Source: Giesbergeria sp.
Lineage (GTDB): Bacteria > Pseudomonadota > Gammaproteobacteria > Burkholderiales > Burkholderiaceae_C
Reading direction: 5' to 3'
Assembly (NCBI GenBank): GCA_017987055.1
Contig: JAGNUJ010000003.1
Span: 1 to 31,386, forward strand
DNA: 31,386 bases
The notes beneath the pieces are model-generated. The model worked only from the letters and a program-made list of their open reading frames with translations, did not search any database and was not told the origin of the DNA. Below are positions 16,172 through 24,254 of the stretch, in pieces; positions within the stretch are counted from its first letter, which is position 1; each line of letters begins with the position of its first letter. The position numbers were made by a program, and so were the translations under genes.

Positions 16172-17839
16172 TTAAACGTGGCGGCGGCGCTGGATCACGC
16201 GGAAGCGATTGGCGACAAACGCTGAGTCCGCATACGAAGCGTTGGCCGATGGGTTGCCACCGGTGCCGTGGTAGTCCGAGAACGCTGCTGACTGGTTGAC
16301 AAACACGCCGCTGGTCAGGTTGATGGACAGTGCCACCTTCGAGCGCCACGTGGCCGCCGTCATCGCCTCAATCACCTCGGGGCGGGTGGAGTAGATGCCG
16401 ACGGTCAATGCGCCGTGCTCACTGGTCAGGCGCTCGGACAGGGCAATCGCCGCCTCTGCCGACGCTACTTTGACGATGAAGCTGATCGGGCCAAAGCGCT
16501 CTTCCATATAGGCTTTTTCGTCCGAAGCGTCGCAGGCCAGCAGCACCGGGGTGCGCACTTTGGCGTTGGGAAACTCGGGGTTTTCGAGCTTTTGCGACGC
16601 CAGCACCACTTTGCCTAAGCTGCCGCTGTTGGCAATTTCGACGCGCTCGGCGGTGTCAGCCGACTGGATCGCGCCCAGCACGGCGTGCGCCACTTCGGGC
16701 TTGGAGAGAAAGCGCTCGAGCGCTTGCGCCAAATCAGCACAGACCTCGTCATACGACTTGTGGCCGACATCGGTGTCGATGCCGCCTGCGGGCACCAGCA
16801 GCGCTTGCGAGGTGGTACACATCTGGCCCGAGTACAGCGACAGCGTGAAGGCGATGTTGCCCAGCATGGCTTTGTAGGCGTCGGTCGATTCGATGACGAT
16901 GTTGTTGACACCGGCCAGCTCGGCATAGACCTGCGCTTGGCGGCAGTTGTCGATCAGCCACTGGCCAAAGACGTTGCTGCCGGTGAAGTCAATCGACTTG
17001 ACGCTGGCGCTGGTCACCAACTCGCGCGTGGTTTCGCGCTTGGCGGCGACGCACAGGGTGACCAAATCGGGGTTCAGGCCGTTCTCGGCCAGCACGGCGC
17101 GCAGCGTGCGCACGGTGATGGCGGCGGGCAAGATGGCGTTGCTGTGTGGCTTGACGATCACGGCGTTGCCGGTGGCCAAGGTGGCAAACAAGCCGGGGTA
17201 GGTGTTCCAAGTGGGGAAAGTGCCGCAGCCGACGACGACGCCAACGCCGCGCCCAACCACTTCAAAATTCTTTTGCATCACCAAGGGTGGGTTTTTGCCC
17301 TGTGGCTTTTCCCAGCGCGCCTCGGCGGGCACCGCGCTTTGCTCGCGCCAAGCGTAGGTCACGGCCTCTAGGCCGCGGTCTTGGGCGTGCGGTGCGCCGG
17401 CTTGGAAGGCCATCATCCAGCCTTGGCCGGTGGTCATCATCACCGCGTGGGCGATTTCAAAACTTTGTTGGTTCAGGCGCTCGAGCATTTCGATGCAGAT
17501 GCCGGTGCGGCCTTCGGCACCGACGGCTTGCCAACCAAGCATGGCTTTTTCGCCGGCGCTGATCAAGGTATTGACCTCGCACACCGGGTACTGCACGTTC
17601 ATTTCGATGCCAAAGGGCGACTGCTCGCCGCCGTGCCAGCCAGTTTGGCCGGGCTGACCCAACTCGAACTGCTGGCCCAGATGCGCTTCAAACGCCCGCT
17701 TGCCGTCTTCGGGGGCGGTTGCGCCATACACCTTGGGGCTGGGCATCTCGTTGTACGCAGACCAGTAACCGCGCGTTTGGATGGCTTGGACAGCGCTTTC
17801 CAGCGTGGCGCGGTGTTTTTCAAACAGAGGGTGAGACAT
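16172..17839 (-). CDS. paaN: PaaN/PaaZ-type aldehyde dehydrogenase, no hydratase domain
   Basis: NAD(P)-dependent aldehyde dehydrogenase (555 aa) expected to oxidise the semialdehyde formed after oxepin-CoA ring opening. The catalytic general base is Glu307 in YAELAG and the nucleophile is Cys341 in SGQMCTTSQ; their 34-residue spacing is standard for the superfamily. The nucleotide-binding segment GTFPTWNTYPGLFATLATGNAVIVKP is clear. It matches the stand-alone PaaN type. The C-terminal MaoC-like oxepin-CoA hydrolase domain of the about 680-residue E. coli PaaZ is absent. The start at 17839 (MSHPLFEKH) follows an AAGGAAG site; an open frame extends further upstream but begins in the control region. 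It is the first gene of the paa run. Confidence 0.93.
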   Translation of the reverse strand: MSHPLFEKHRATLESAVQAIQTRGYWSAYNEMPSPKVYGATAPEDGKRAFEAHLGQQFELGQPGQTGWHGGEQSPFGIEMNVQYPVCEVNTLISAGEKAMLGWQAVGAEGRTGICIEMLERLNQQSFEIAHAVMMTTGQGWMMAFQAGAPHAQDRGLEAVTYAWREQSAVPAEARWEKPQGKNPPLVMQKNFEVVGRGVGVVVGCGTFPTWNTYPGLFATLATGNAVIVKPHSNAILPAAITVRTLRAVLAENGLNPDLVTLCVAAKRETTRELVTSASVKSIDFTGSNVFGQWLIDNCRQAQVYAELAGVNNIVIESTDAYKAMLGNIAFTLSLYSGQMCTTSQALLVPAGGIDTDVGHKSYDEVCADLAQALERFLSKPEVAHAVLGAIQSADTAERVEIANSGSLGKVVLASQKLENPEFPNAKVRTPVLLACDASDEKAYMEERFGPISFIVKVASAEAAIALSERLTSEHGALTVGIYSTRPEVIEAMTAATWRSKVALSINLTSGVFVNQSAAFSDYHGTGGNPSANASYADSAFVANRFRVIQRRRHV

Positions 17840-17912
17840 CAATACTTCCTTGGCAAGGCGTTGATCGGATACCACTGGCAGCGCTGTTTTTCGAGCGCCA
17901 CGGGTGCGATAC

Positions 17913-17946
17913 AAAAAAAGAGGAGAGACGTACCAGAGCACGTCTC
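17913..17946 (-). promoter_or_regulatory. Palindrome plus U7 in the paaN leader: attenuator, terminator or operator
   Basis: On the transcribed strand a perfect 7-bp inverted repeat GAGACGT-N8-ACGTCTC (17925-17946) is followed, after five bases, by seven U (17919-17913). The shape fits an intrinsic terminator. It might end transcripts arriving from the channel gene at 18108, act as an attenuator just after the candidate paa start site, or be a repressor operator. The sequence alone does not decide. Confidence 0.5.
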
Positions 17947-17963
17947 ATCATTCATTGGACTGA

Positions 17964-17991
17964 ATATTACACTATGCGTAATTAATTCCAA
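17964..17991 (-). promoter_or_regulatory. Candidate sigma70 promoter of the paa cluster
   Basis: Minus-strand TTGGAA (-35, 17991-17986) and TAATAT (-10, 17969-17964) are separated by 16 bp in an AT-rich island. Each hexamer matches 4 of 6 consensus bases. A short inverted repeat ATTAC-N7-GTAAT (17966-17982) overlaps the -10 and spacer and could bind a regulator. The predicted leader to paaN is about 120 nt. Confidence 0.4.
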
Positions 17992-18037
17992 GTTTTATTT
18001 TTTATTTATTAAAAACAAAGACTTAGAAAGAAATTTA

Positions 18038-18052
18038 TCAGCATGTTGCTGA
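18038..18052. repeat. Inverted repeat TCAGCA-tgt-TGCTGA
   Basis: A perfect 6-bp palindrome with a 3-base centre lies in the AT-rich gap between the channel gene and paaN. The flanking A/T runs are too short for a confident terminator. It could be a regulator site about 60 bp upstream of the candidate paa promoter. Confidence 0.3.
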
Positions 18053-18107
18053 AAAATTATGCAATCTGTTCACTTTTTAGCACAAAAAACCGGCCTAGAG
18101 AGCAACC

Positions 18108-19400
18108 CTAGTTTGCGTGCAAAGAGGACGCGCGCTGCGCCAAGCCAACGCGCAAATCGTGGCCGCTGGGGCTTTGGTAGGGGCGCAGACCGAACTCGGG
18201 CAGGATGGCCAGCAGGTGGTCAAAGATGTCGCCCTGCACGCTCTCATACACCACCCACGCGGTGGTGTTGGTAAAGCAATACAGCTCCATCGGCACACCT
18301 TCTGCCGTCGGCTCCATCGTGCGCACCATCAGCGTCATGCCTTTGTGGATGCTGGGGTGGGCCTGCAAATACGCCTGCACGTAAGCGCGGAAAGTGCCCA
18401 AGTTGGTCAGGTGGCGCTGGTTGGCGAGCAGCTCGGCTTTGTCGCCCAGCAGGGTGCGCGCTTGGGCATTGGCCTCGTCCAGCGCCGTACTTTTGGCAGC
18501 CATGTAGTCCTGCAGCAGCTTAAAGCGCGAGAAATGCGCCATCTGCTGAGCGTCCAAAAAGCGGATCGAGCTGGCGTCCAGCCGCAGCGTGCGCTTGATG
18601 CGCCGGCCGCCCGATTCGCTCATGCCGCGCCAGTTTTTGTAGCTCTCGCTCATCAGCCGCCATGTCGGAATGGTGGTGATGGTTTTGTCCCAGTTTTGCA
18701 CTTTGACGGTGTGCAGCGCCATGTCGATCACGTCGCCATCGGCACCGACTTGCGGCATCTCGATCCAGTCGCCTAGGCGCAGCATGTCGTTGGAGGTCAG
18801 CAGCACGCCGGCGGTGAACGACAGGATGGTGTCCTTGAACACCAGCATCAGCACCGCCGACATCGCGCCCAAGCCCGACAACACAATCAGCGGCGATTTG
18901 TCCATCAGCGAGGCCACCGTGACCACGGCGCCGCCCAGCATCAGCACCAGCTTGGCCAGTTGGATGTAGCTTTTGATGGAGCGCGCTTTGTGTGCGGCGG
19001 CTGCTGCGCCGTCTTTGCCGACGCCGCTTTCTTGGCGCTCCAAGATGACGTCGAGCATCGCCATCAGCGCGCGCACGATTTGCACCGCCATAAAGGCCAT
19101 CGCCACATTGGCGACGATGGTGGCAATCGTTGTGCTCAGATGCGGCACATGCCACACGCCCAACTGCACCATCAGCGAGGGCAGCACGCGGGCGACGCGG
19201 TGCAGCACCGCGTCGTGCAGCACGATTTCTAGCAAACCGGTGTTGGCCTGCGCGCGCACCCGGCGCAGGGTGGGCATAAAAATCATCAGCGCCAAGATGC
19301 GAATCGCCACCGCCAGCAGCAGCAGCAGCGCCAGCCCGACGCTGGCTTGCACCCACGGCTGGGCCTGCGCGAGCGGGGCAAAGAGGGGGGGTGTAGTCAT
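18108..19400 (-). CDS. ybdG: YbdG-type mechanosensitive channel (MscS family)
   Basis: Inner-membrane small-conductance mechanosensitive channel (430 aa), very like E. coli YbdG. Hydrophobic segments lie at about residues 16-40, 92-122, 145-166 and 171-205. The pore-lining/MscS region has GDWIEMP at 210-216 and VKVQNWDKTITTIPT at 232-246. The cytoplasmic part has MSESYKNWRGMSESGGRRIK and the C-terminal VQGDIFDHLLAILPEFGLR. The ATG at 19400 is chosen. A TTG at 19406 lies at better spacing (8 nt) from the AGGAGG site and is a real alternative; longer frames run through the upstream terminator hairpin. It likely protects against hypo-osmotic shock. No functional link to paa is evident. Confidence 0.9.
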   Translation of the reverse strand: MTTPPLFAPLAQAQPWVQASVGLALLLLLAVAIRILALMIFMPTLRRVRAQANTGLLEIVLHDAVLHRVARVLPSLMVQLGVWHVPHLSTTIATIVANVAMAFMAVQIVRALMAMLDVILERQESGVGKDGAAAAAHKARSIKSYIQLAKLVLMLGGAVVTVASLMDKSPLIVLSGLGAMSAVLMLVFKDTILSFTAGVLLTSNDMLRLGDWIEMPQVGADGDVIDMALHTVKVQNWDKTITTIPTWRLMSESYKNWRGMSESGGRRIKRTLRLDASSIRFLDAQQMAHFSRFKLLQDYMAAKSTALDEANAQARTLLGDKAELLANQRHLTNLGTFRAYVQAYLQAHPSIHKGMTLMVRTMEPTAEGVPMELYCFTNTTAWVVYESVQGDIFDHLLAILPEFGLRPYQSPSGHDLRVGLAQRASSLHAN

Positions 19401-19441
19401 CAGCAATGCGGTGTCCTCCTGAAAAAACGTACGAACCATAG

Positions 19442-19478
19442 AAAAAACCCTGTCTGACCGATGCCGGCCAGCAGGGTT
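19442..19478 (-). terminator. Long hairpin with U-tract downstream of gltS
   Basis: On the minus strand AACCCTG pairs perfectly with CAGGGTT. An inner arm CTGGCCG pairs with CGGTCAG (one G-U) around a GCAT loop, with a single bulged A, and is followed by a U-tract. This is a strong intrinsic terminator form for gltS. It lies only about 40 nt upstream of the ybdG start, inside that gene's leader. Confidence 0.75.
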
Positions 19479-19520
19479 CCAAAATATCAACGAAAAGTGG
19501 CTCTAGGCCAATAGATACGG

Positions 19521-19546
19521 GCGCTAGCAGCTATTATTTTAGATAG
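19521..19546 (+). repeat. Dispersed GCGCTAGCAGCTAT repeat copy
   Basis: GCGCTAGCAGCTATTATTTT lies between the gltS stop and its terminator. It shares GCGCTAGCAGCTAT exactly with the copy at 23186-23199 and closely with the copy inside paaD. Confidence 0.65.
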
Positions 19547-20736
19547 TTCATATAGCCGGTGATGATGACGGCGTTGAAAAAATCAATGAACAGCGAGCCG
19601 ACCAGCGGGATGACAAAAAACGCCTTCAGCGACGGGCCGTTGGCGGCGGTGAACGCTTGCATATTGGCCATCGCGTTGGGCGTGGCGCCCATGCCAAAAC
19701 CGCAGTGGCCGGCGGCAATCACCGCCGCGTCGTAGTCGCTGCCCATCACGCGGAAGGTGACGAAGTAGGCATAGGCAAACATCACCACCGTTTGCACCAG
19801 CAAGATGATGAGCAGCGGGCCGGCCACCTGCGCCAGCTCCCACAGCTTCATCGACATCAGCGCCATCGCCAAAAAGAACGCCAGCGAGACGCTGCCGACC
19901 ACGTCGAACTGCTGCATCGGCAGCCGCCAATTGCGCCAGTCGATGACGTTGCGCAGGATGGCTGCCACCAGCATCGGGCCGAGGTAAGCCGGCAGCGTGA
20001 TGCCCAGGTCTTTGAGCCAATTGACCAGCAGCGTGCCCGCACCAATCGCCACCGTGACGAGGATGGTGGCGTACATCACGGTTTGGTGGTTGGTCTCGCT
20101 GGTCAGCGGCGCGGTCTCGGTGCCATTGGACTGCGCCTGCGCCTGCGCCTGCTGCGCCGGGCCTTTGAGGCCGTTGCGCCGCATCAACAGCGTGCCGACC
20201 GGGCCGCCAATCAAGCAGCCCGCCACCAAGCCATACGTGGCCGCCGCAATCGCCGCCGGCAACGCGCCGACCGCGCCGGCTTGTTCGAGCAGCGGGCCAA
20301 ACGCCGCTGAGGTGCCATGCCCGCCGGTCAGCGCAATCGAGCCGGCCGCCAAGCCAATCAGCGGACTGACGCCCAGCATGCTGGCCAGCGCTGCGCCCAA
20401 GGTGTTTTGAATCACCACCAGCCCCACGGCAGCCGCCAAGAACAGCGCCACGCCAATGCCGCCCTTTTTCAGCAGCTCAAAGCTGGCGGAGAAGCCGATG
20501 GTGGTGAAAAACACCAGCAGCAAAAACGCCCGCATGTTGTCGTAAAAGACAAAGGTAAAGCTATTGGTTTCGTGGCCGACCAGTGCAATCAGCGAGAACA
20601 ACACCCCGCCAATAATCGGGCCGGGAATGAAGTAGCGCTCTAGCACGCTGACGTGCTTTTTGATGAAATCGCCGACCACTAAAAGCACGGCGGCAATGCC
20701 CACGGTTTGGGCGATGTCGAGCTGGAGGGTAATCAC
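19534..20736 (-). CDS. gltS: Sodium/glutamate symporter GltS
   Basis: Na+-coupled glutamate uptake carrier of the inner membrane (400 aa; E. coli GltS is about 400). About ten hydrophobic segments are visible. Two glycine-rich repeat regions typical of the ESS family are seen: ALTGGHGTSAAFGPLLEQAG in the first half and AGHCGFGMGATPNAMANMQ in the second. A cytoplasmic loop in the middle carries QAQAQAQ, encoded by a hexanucleotide repeat (20131-20150). The start is a GTG at 20736, placed 6-7 nt after an AGGAGA site; longer frames lack a site. It is transcribed away from the FUSC gene and followed by a terminator. Confidence 0.94.
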   Translation of the reverse strand: MITLQLDIAQTVGIAAVLLVVGDFIKKHVSVLERYFIPGPIIGGVLFSLIALVGHETNSFTFVFYDNMRAFLLLVFFTTIGFSASFELLKKGGIGVALFLAAAVGLVVIQNTLGAALASMLGVSPLIGLAAGSIALTGGHGTSAAFGPLLEQAGAVGALPAAIAAATYGLVAGCLIGGPVGTLLMRRNGLKGPAQQAQAQAQSNGTETAPLTSETNHQTVMYATILVTVAIGAGTLLVNWLKDLGITLPAYLGPMLVAAILRNVIDWRNWRLPMQQFDVVGSVSLAFFLAMALMSMKLWELAQVAGPLLIILLVQTVVMFAYAYFVTFRVMGSDYDAAVIAAGHCGFGMGATPNAMANMQAFTAANGPSLKAFFVIPLVGSLFIDFFNAVIITGYMNYLK

Positions 20737-20793
20737 AGTGCGTCTCCTGAACAAGGTTGTGCGAGGTGGGAGGAAGGTCTTAATGCTATTGAA

Positions 20794-20820
20794 TATATAG
20801 CTTCAAGCGCTTATTCTATG
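20794..20820. repeat. Divergent AGCTTCAAGCGCT repeat copy
   Basis: ATATAGCTTCAAGCGCTTAT in the divergent gltS/FUSC gap resembles the other arm of the same dispersed repeat type (ATAGCT followed by AGCGCT). It is more degenerate than the copies at 19521 and 23186. Confidence 0.4.
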
Positions 20821-20870
20821 GACGTTACAGCCCTATTTTCTGCGAATCTTTTACTTTTCCTGACACCACC

Positions 20871-23108
20871 ATGCTGCTTGACCCTACCCTTCGCCTGCGC
20901 CGTCTGCTGCGCGTGGCGCTGAGCCATTACGTGCTCAATGGCCTCAGCGTGGCGCTGGGGTTGCTGGTGATTTCTGCCGGCGTGCATTGGTGGTTGGGCG
21001 CGTTTGCCGCGTCGGCGGCGGCGGTGGGCGTCATCGTCTCGGGCCCGCCCGATGTGCCAGCGCCCCGGCGCGGCAAGTTTTGGCACATGTTGCCCGCGCC
21101 GCTGCTGGGCACGCCGCTGTTTTTTGCCGTGCAGTATTGGCAACACGACCCGCTGGCACTGGGGCTGCTGTTGGTGCCGGCGACGTTTTTTATCTTCTTG
21201 GGGATGGCGTGGGGCAAGCGCGGTGCGCCGGTGGCTATCTCGCTGATGTTTGCGATGGTGTTCTCGCTGGCCGCTGGCCGCCACAGCGCGGGCGCAGGGG
21301 TCAGCAACCACCTCAGCACGGCGCTGACCAGCACGCTGTACTTTGCGCTGGGCGCGCTGCTGTATCTGCCGTGGTCGGTGCTGGCCAACTTGCTGCTCAA
21401 CGGCCGCTACCGCGTGCAATTGCTCAGTGACGTGCTGCTGTCGCTGGCGGCGCTGATGCGCTTGCAGGCCAGCCAGTTCACGCTGGCCAGCGGCACCAGC
21501 GGCGCGGATGCACCCGAAGCGCATACCGGCGTGATGCTGCTGCACCACGCCGCCTTTGCCGACCAATTGCAAGGTGCGCGCGATTTGATTTTGGAGTCAC
21601 CGCGCACGCCCCGGCGCCAGCAACGCGCCGCGATGCTGGTGCAAATCCTAGAAATGCGCGACCACCTGCTGGCCTGCGAACTCGATTTGGACACCCTGCG
21701 CGCCCAGCCCGAGCAAGCCGCCGTGCTGGCCAGCCAGCAAGCGGTGCTGCAAGCGCTGGCCGACGAGGTCGAACGCTTGGCTGACGCCTTGCTGTGGGGG
21801 CACCAGCCGGTGGCGTTTGCCGATATGCGCTGGCGGCTGCAAACCCTCAGCACCGAAACTGCGCCGCAAGTGACCCCGGCTGGCTTTAACGCGCCGCTGC
21901 TGGCGCGCGGCTTGGCCGACCGCATGGGCCACATCAACGACGAAGCGCTGCGCCTGATTGCGCTGGCACGCGGCGACGTGGTGCCGGACTTGGCGGTAGT
22001 GCGCGTGTATTGGCAAATGTTTGTCAGCCCGACGACGTGGTCGTGGCAGCCGCTCAAAAGCCTGTGGCACTGGGACGCGCCGCCGCTGCGCCACGCGGTG
22101 CGCGCCGCGCTGGCGATGGGCGTGGGCTACGCCGTCACCGTGCATCTGCCGTGGGGCACGCACCCGTATTGGGTGCTGCTGACCATCGTGGTGGTGCTGC
22201 GCGGCAGCTTGGCGCAGACGCTGGAGCGGCGCAATCTGCGCGTTGCCGGCACTTTGCTCGGCTGCGTGCTGGCCGTCGCCGTGCTGGCGGCGCAGTGGCC
22301 GGCGTGGGCGCTGCTGCTGGCGATGACGCTGGCGCAAGCCATAGCGCACAGCTTTGCGCTGCGCCGCTATTTGGTTACTGCCGTCGCCGTCACCGTGCTG
22401 GGACTGGTGCAGGCGCACTTGCTCAACGCCGACAGCAGCACCGCGTTTGCGCTGCTGGAGCGCTTGGTCGATACGCTGATTGGCACCGGCATTGCGTGGG
22501 CATTTGCCTATGTGCTGCCGTCGTGGGAGCGCACGCAAATGGCCGCGCTGGTCCAGCGCACGCTGGCGGCGCAGGCCCACCACGCCCGCGTCGCCCTCGG
22601 CCTGGGCCAGCTGCAAGCGGTCGATAACACCCCGGAGCTGGCATGGCGCTTGGCGCGGCGCGAGGCGTATGACAGCCTGTCGGCGCTGGTGCTGGCGACG
22701 CAGCGCTCGCTGGCCGAGCCGCGCGCCGTGCGCCCGCCGCTGCAGCCGCTGGAGCACCTGCAAGCGCACAGCTACCAGTTGCTGGCGCAGCTGAGCGCGG
22801 TCAAAACTTTGCTATTGCTGCGCCGAGGCCGCTTGCAGCCCGAGCAGGTGCAAGGGCCGCTGGTGCAGGCGGGCGAGCGCATCAGCGCGATTTTGTCGGC
22901 CCCGCTGTCAGGCGCAGCGCCCGCCTGCGCGCCCACGTCCACCTCCACCTCCACGTCCACGCCTGAATCTGAACCGCTGCCCGACTGGGACGCGCGCGAC
23001 CTGAACGTTTGGTTGCTGCGCCGCCTGCAACTGGCCACCACGATGGCAGAGCAACTGCGCGGCGATGCCGATGCGGTGCTGCAAGCGCTGCACCAAGGTC
23101 AAAAATAA
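20871..23108 (+). CDS. FUSC/YccS-type membrane protein, possible aromatic-acid exporter
   Basis: Large membrane protein (745 aa) with the two-block architecture of the fusaric-acid-resistance/YccS/AaeB superfamily. A first bundle of about five to six hydrophobic segments lies in the first 180 residues. A soluble helical domain follows to about residue 400 (with LILESPRTPRRQQRAAML). A second bundle at about 410-540 includes RHAVRAALAMGVGYAV, PYWVLLTIVVVLRGSLAQT and RVAGTLLGCVLAV, with a cytoplasmic tail after it. The C-terminal region has a TSTSTSTST run from a six-base repeat at 22933-22960. No strong ribosome site precedes the ATG. Known relatives export aromatic carboxylates, so a link to the phenylacetate genes is possible but unproven. 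Confidence 0.87.
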   Translation: MLLDPTLRLRRLLRVALSHYVLNGLSVALGLLVISAGVHWWLGAFAASAAAVGVIVSGPPDVPAPRRGKFWHMLPAPLLGTPLFFAVQYWQHDPLALGLLLVPATFFIFLGMAWGKRGAPVAISLMFAMVFSLAAGRHSAGAGVSNHLSTALTSTLYFALGALLYLPWSVLANLLLNGRYRVQLLSDVLLSLAALMRLQASQFTLASGTSGADAPEAHTGVMLLHHAAFADQLQGARDLILESPRTPRRQQRAAMLVQILEMRDHLLACELDLDTLRAQPEQAAVLASQQAVLQALADEVERLADALLWGHQPVAFADMRWRLQTLSTETAPQVTPAGFNAPLLARGLADRMGHINDEALRLIALARGDVVPDLAVVRVYWQMFVSPTTWSWQPLKSLWHWDAPPLRHAVRAALAMGVGYAVTVHLPWGTHPYWVLLTIVVVLRGSLAQTLERRNLRVAGTLLGCVLAVAVLAAQWPAWALLLAMTLAQAIAHSFALRRYLVTAVAVTVLGLVQAHLLNADSSTAFALLERLVDTLIGTGIAWAFAYVLPSWERTQMAALVQRTLAAQAHHARVALGLGQLQAVDNTPELAWRLARREAYDSLSALVLATQRSLAEPRAVRPPLQPLEHLQAHSYQLLAQLSAVKTLLLLRRGRLQPEQVQGPLVQAGERISAILSAPLSGAAPACAPTSTSTSTSTPESEPLPDWDARDLNVWLLRRLQLATTMAEQLRGDADAVLQALHQGQK

Positions 23109-23112
23109 AATC

Positions 23113-23207
23113 AAAAATAATAGCTGTAACCGCACGTGTTTAAAGCAATTGAGATAGATTTGTATCCAAAATGCCCTGAATACCTGCGCTAGCAGCTATC
23201 AAAATAG
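23113..23207 (+). repeat. Inverted pair of dispersed repeat units before the prenyltransferase gene
   Basis: AAAAATAATAGCTG at 23113-23126 and GCGCTAGCAGCTATCAAAAT at 23186-23205 are facing copies of the dispersed repeat about 60 bp apart. The second ends just before the ribosome site of the next gene. The pair could fold in RNA, but no clean terminator is seen. Confidence 0.6.
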
Positions 23208-23218
23208 AGGAGCTTGTT

Positions 23219-24151
23219 TTGCCTTCAATTGTTTCTCGCTGGGTTCGCAGCGCGGCGCTGGGGTGGCGCATGGCGCGTCCGGGGTTTTTGGTGATTACGG
23301 TAGTGGCCTGCTTGGTTGGCATGGCCTCGGCTGCGGCGTGTGGCTGCGGCTTTGCGCCGGGACGCGCAGCTGCCACGCTGGGGCTGGCGCTGCTGGCGCA
23401 CGCGGCGGCCAACATGCTCAACGACCACGCCGACGCCGTCAGCGGTGCCGATGCCGCCAATGTTGAGGGCGTGTTTCCCTTCACTGGCGGCTCGCGCTTG
23501 GTGCAGCAAGGCGTGGTGCAGGCGCAAGACATGCGCCACTTGGCCATCGCGCTGCTGATGCTGGTGGTGCCCGGCGGCCTGTGGTTGGCCGTGCAAAGCG
23601 GTGCCGGGTTGGTGCTGCTGGGGCTGATGGGTGTGCTGCTGGGCTGGGCGTACTCCGCGCCGCCGCTGGCGCTGATGTCGCGCGGCGTCGGTGAGCTGGC
23701 AGTCGCCGTCGCGTGGGGGCTGATGGTGGTCGGCGCTGACTATGTGCAGCGCGGCCAATTTTTTCTGATTCCCAGCGTCGCCGCCGTCAGCTACGCGCTG
23801 TTGATTGCCAATATTTTGATTGCCAACGGCTTGCCGGATGCGCGCTCCGATGCCCAAGTGGGCAAACGCACGTTGGCGGTGCGCTGGGGTGCGCGTGCTG
23901 TGGCGTGGGTGTATTTGGCGCTGGCCGTGCTGGCGCATTTATGGATAGCGGTGATGGTCTGGGTCGTCATCCTGCCTGAGCAGGCGCTGTGGGCGCTGGC
24001 CTCCGCGCCGCTGGCGCTGGCAGGCGGTGCCCAACTGTTGCGCCACGGCGATCAGCCAGCGCGTCTGCGCCCGGCGCTGGTGCTGGGCATTGCCGCCGCT
24101 GTAGTCCACGGCTTGGGGTTGGCGCTGGGGTTTTGGTTGGTGCGGGTGTAG
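23219..24151 (+). CDS. UbiA-family prenyltransferase
   Basis: Integral membrane aromatic prenyltransferase family member (310 aa). The first Asp-rich motif NDxxDxxxGxD is at residues 68-78 (NDHADAVSGAD). The YSAPP segment is at 145-149. The second motif DxxxD is at 207-211, followed by VGKRTLAVRWG. About eight to nine hydrophobic segments are present. The spacing and motifs resemble MenA-like members more than UbiA itself, but the acceptor cannot be assigned. The start is taken as a TTG at 23219 because GAGGAG lies 6 nt upstream; the first in-frame ATG (23270) would remove 17 residues. It follows the FUSC gene by 110 bp holding two repeat units. Confidence 0.86.
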   Translation: MPSIVSRWVRSAALGWRMARPGFLVITVVACLVGMASAAACGCGFAPGRAAATLGLALLAHAAANMLNDHADAVSGADAANVEGVFPFTGGSRLVQQGVVQAQDMRHLAIALLMLVVPGGLWLAVQSGAGLVLLGLMGVLLGWAYSAPPLALMSRGVGELAVAVAWGLMVVGADYVQRGQFFLIPSVAAVSYALLIANILIANGLPDARSDAQVGKRTLAVRWGARAVAWVYLALAVLAHLWIAVMVWVVILPEQALWALASAPLALAGGAQLLRHGDQPARLRPALVLGIAAAVVHGLGLALGFWLVRV

Positions 24152-24165
24152 GGCGATGGCCTGCG

Positions 24166-24240
24166 TTTACACTTGGAGATGCTTTGGTAAAAATCGCAAA
24201 AATAACCGTACTTCCTTGTCTGGCTTGCTAAGCCGGCTTA
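24166..24240 (+). promoter_or_regulatory. Candidate promoter and palindrome before the phosphatase gene
   Basis: TTTACA (24166-24171) and TAAAAA (24188-24193), 16 bp apart, resemble a sigma70 promoter. Downstream a perfect 12-bp palindrome TAAGCCGGCTTA (24229-24240) lies 14 bp before the start codon and could be an operator. Both are weak by eye. Confidence 0.3.
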
Positions 24241-24254
24241 CCTAGGACGAGCCC

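Noticed and set aside
21648..22769. Minus-strand open frame of 373 codons opposite the FUSC gene
   Set aside because: Arg/Gln/His-rich low-complexity translation with no membrane segments or domains; shadow of the real gene.
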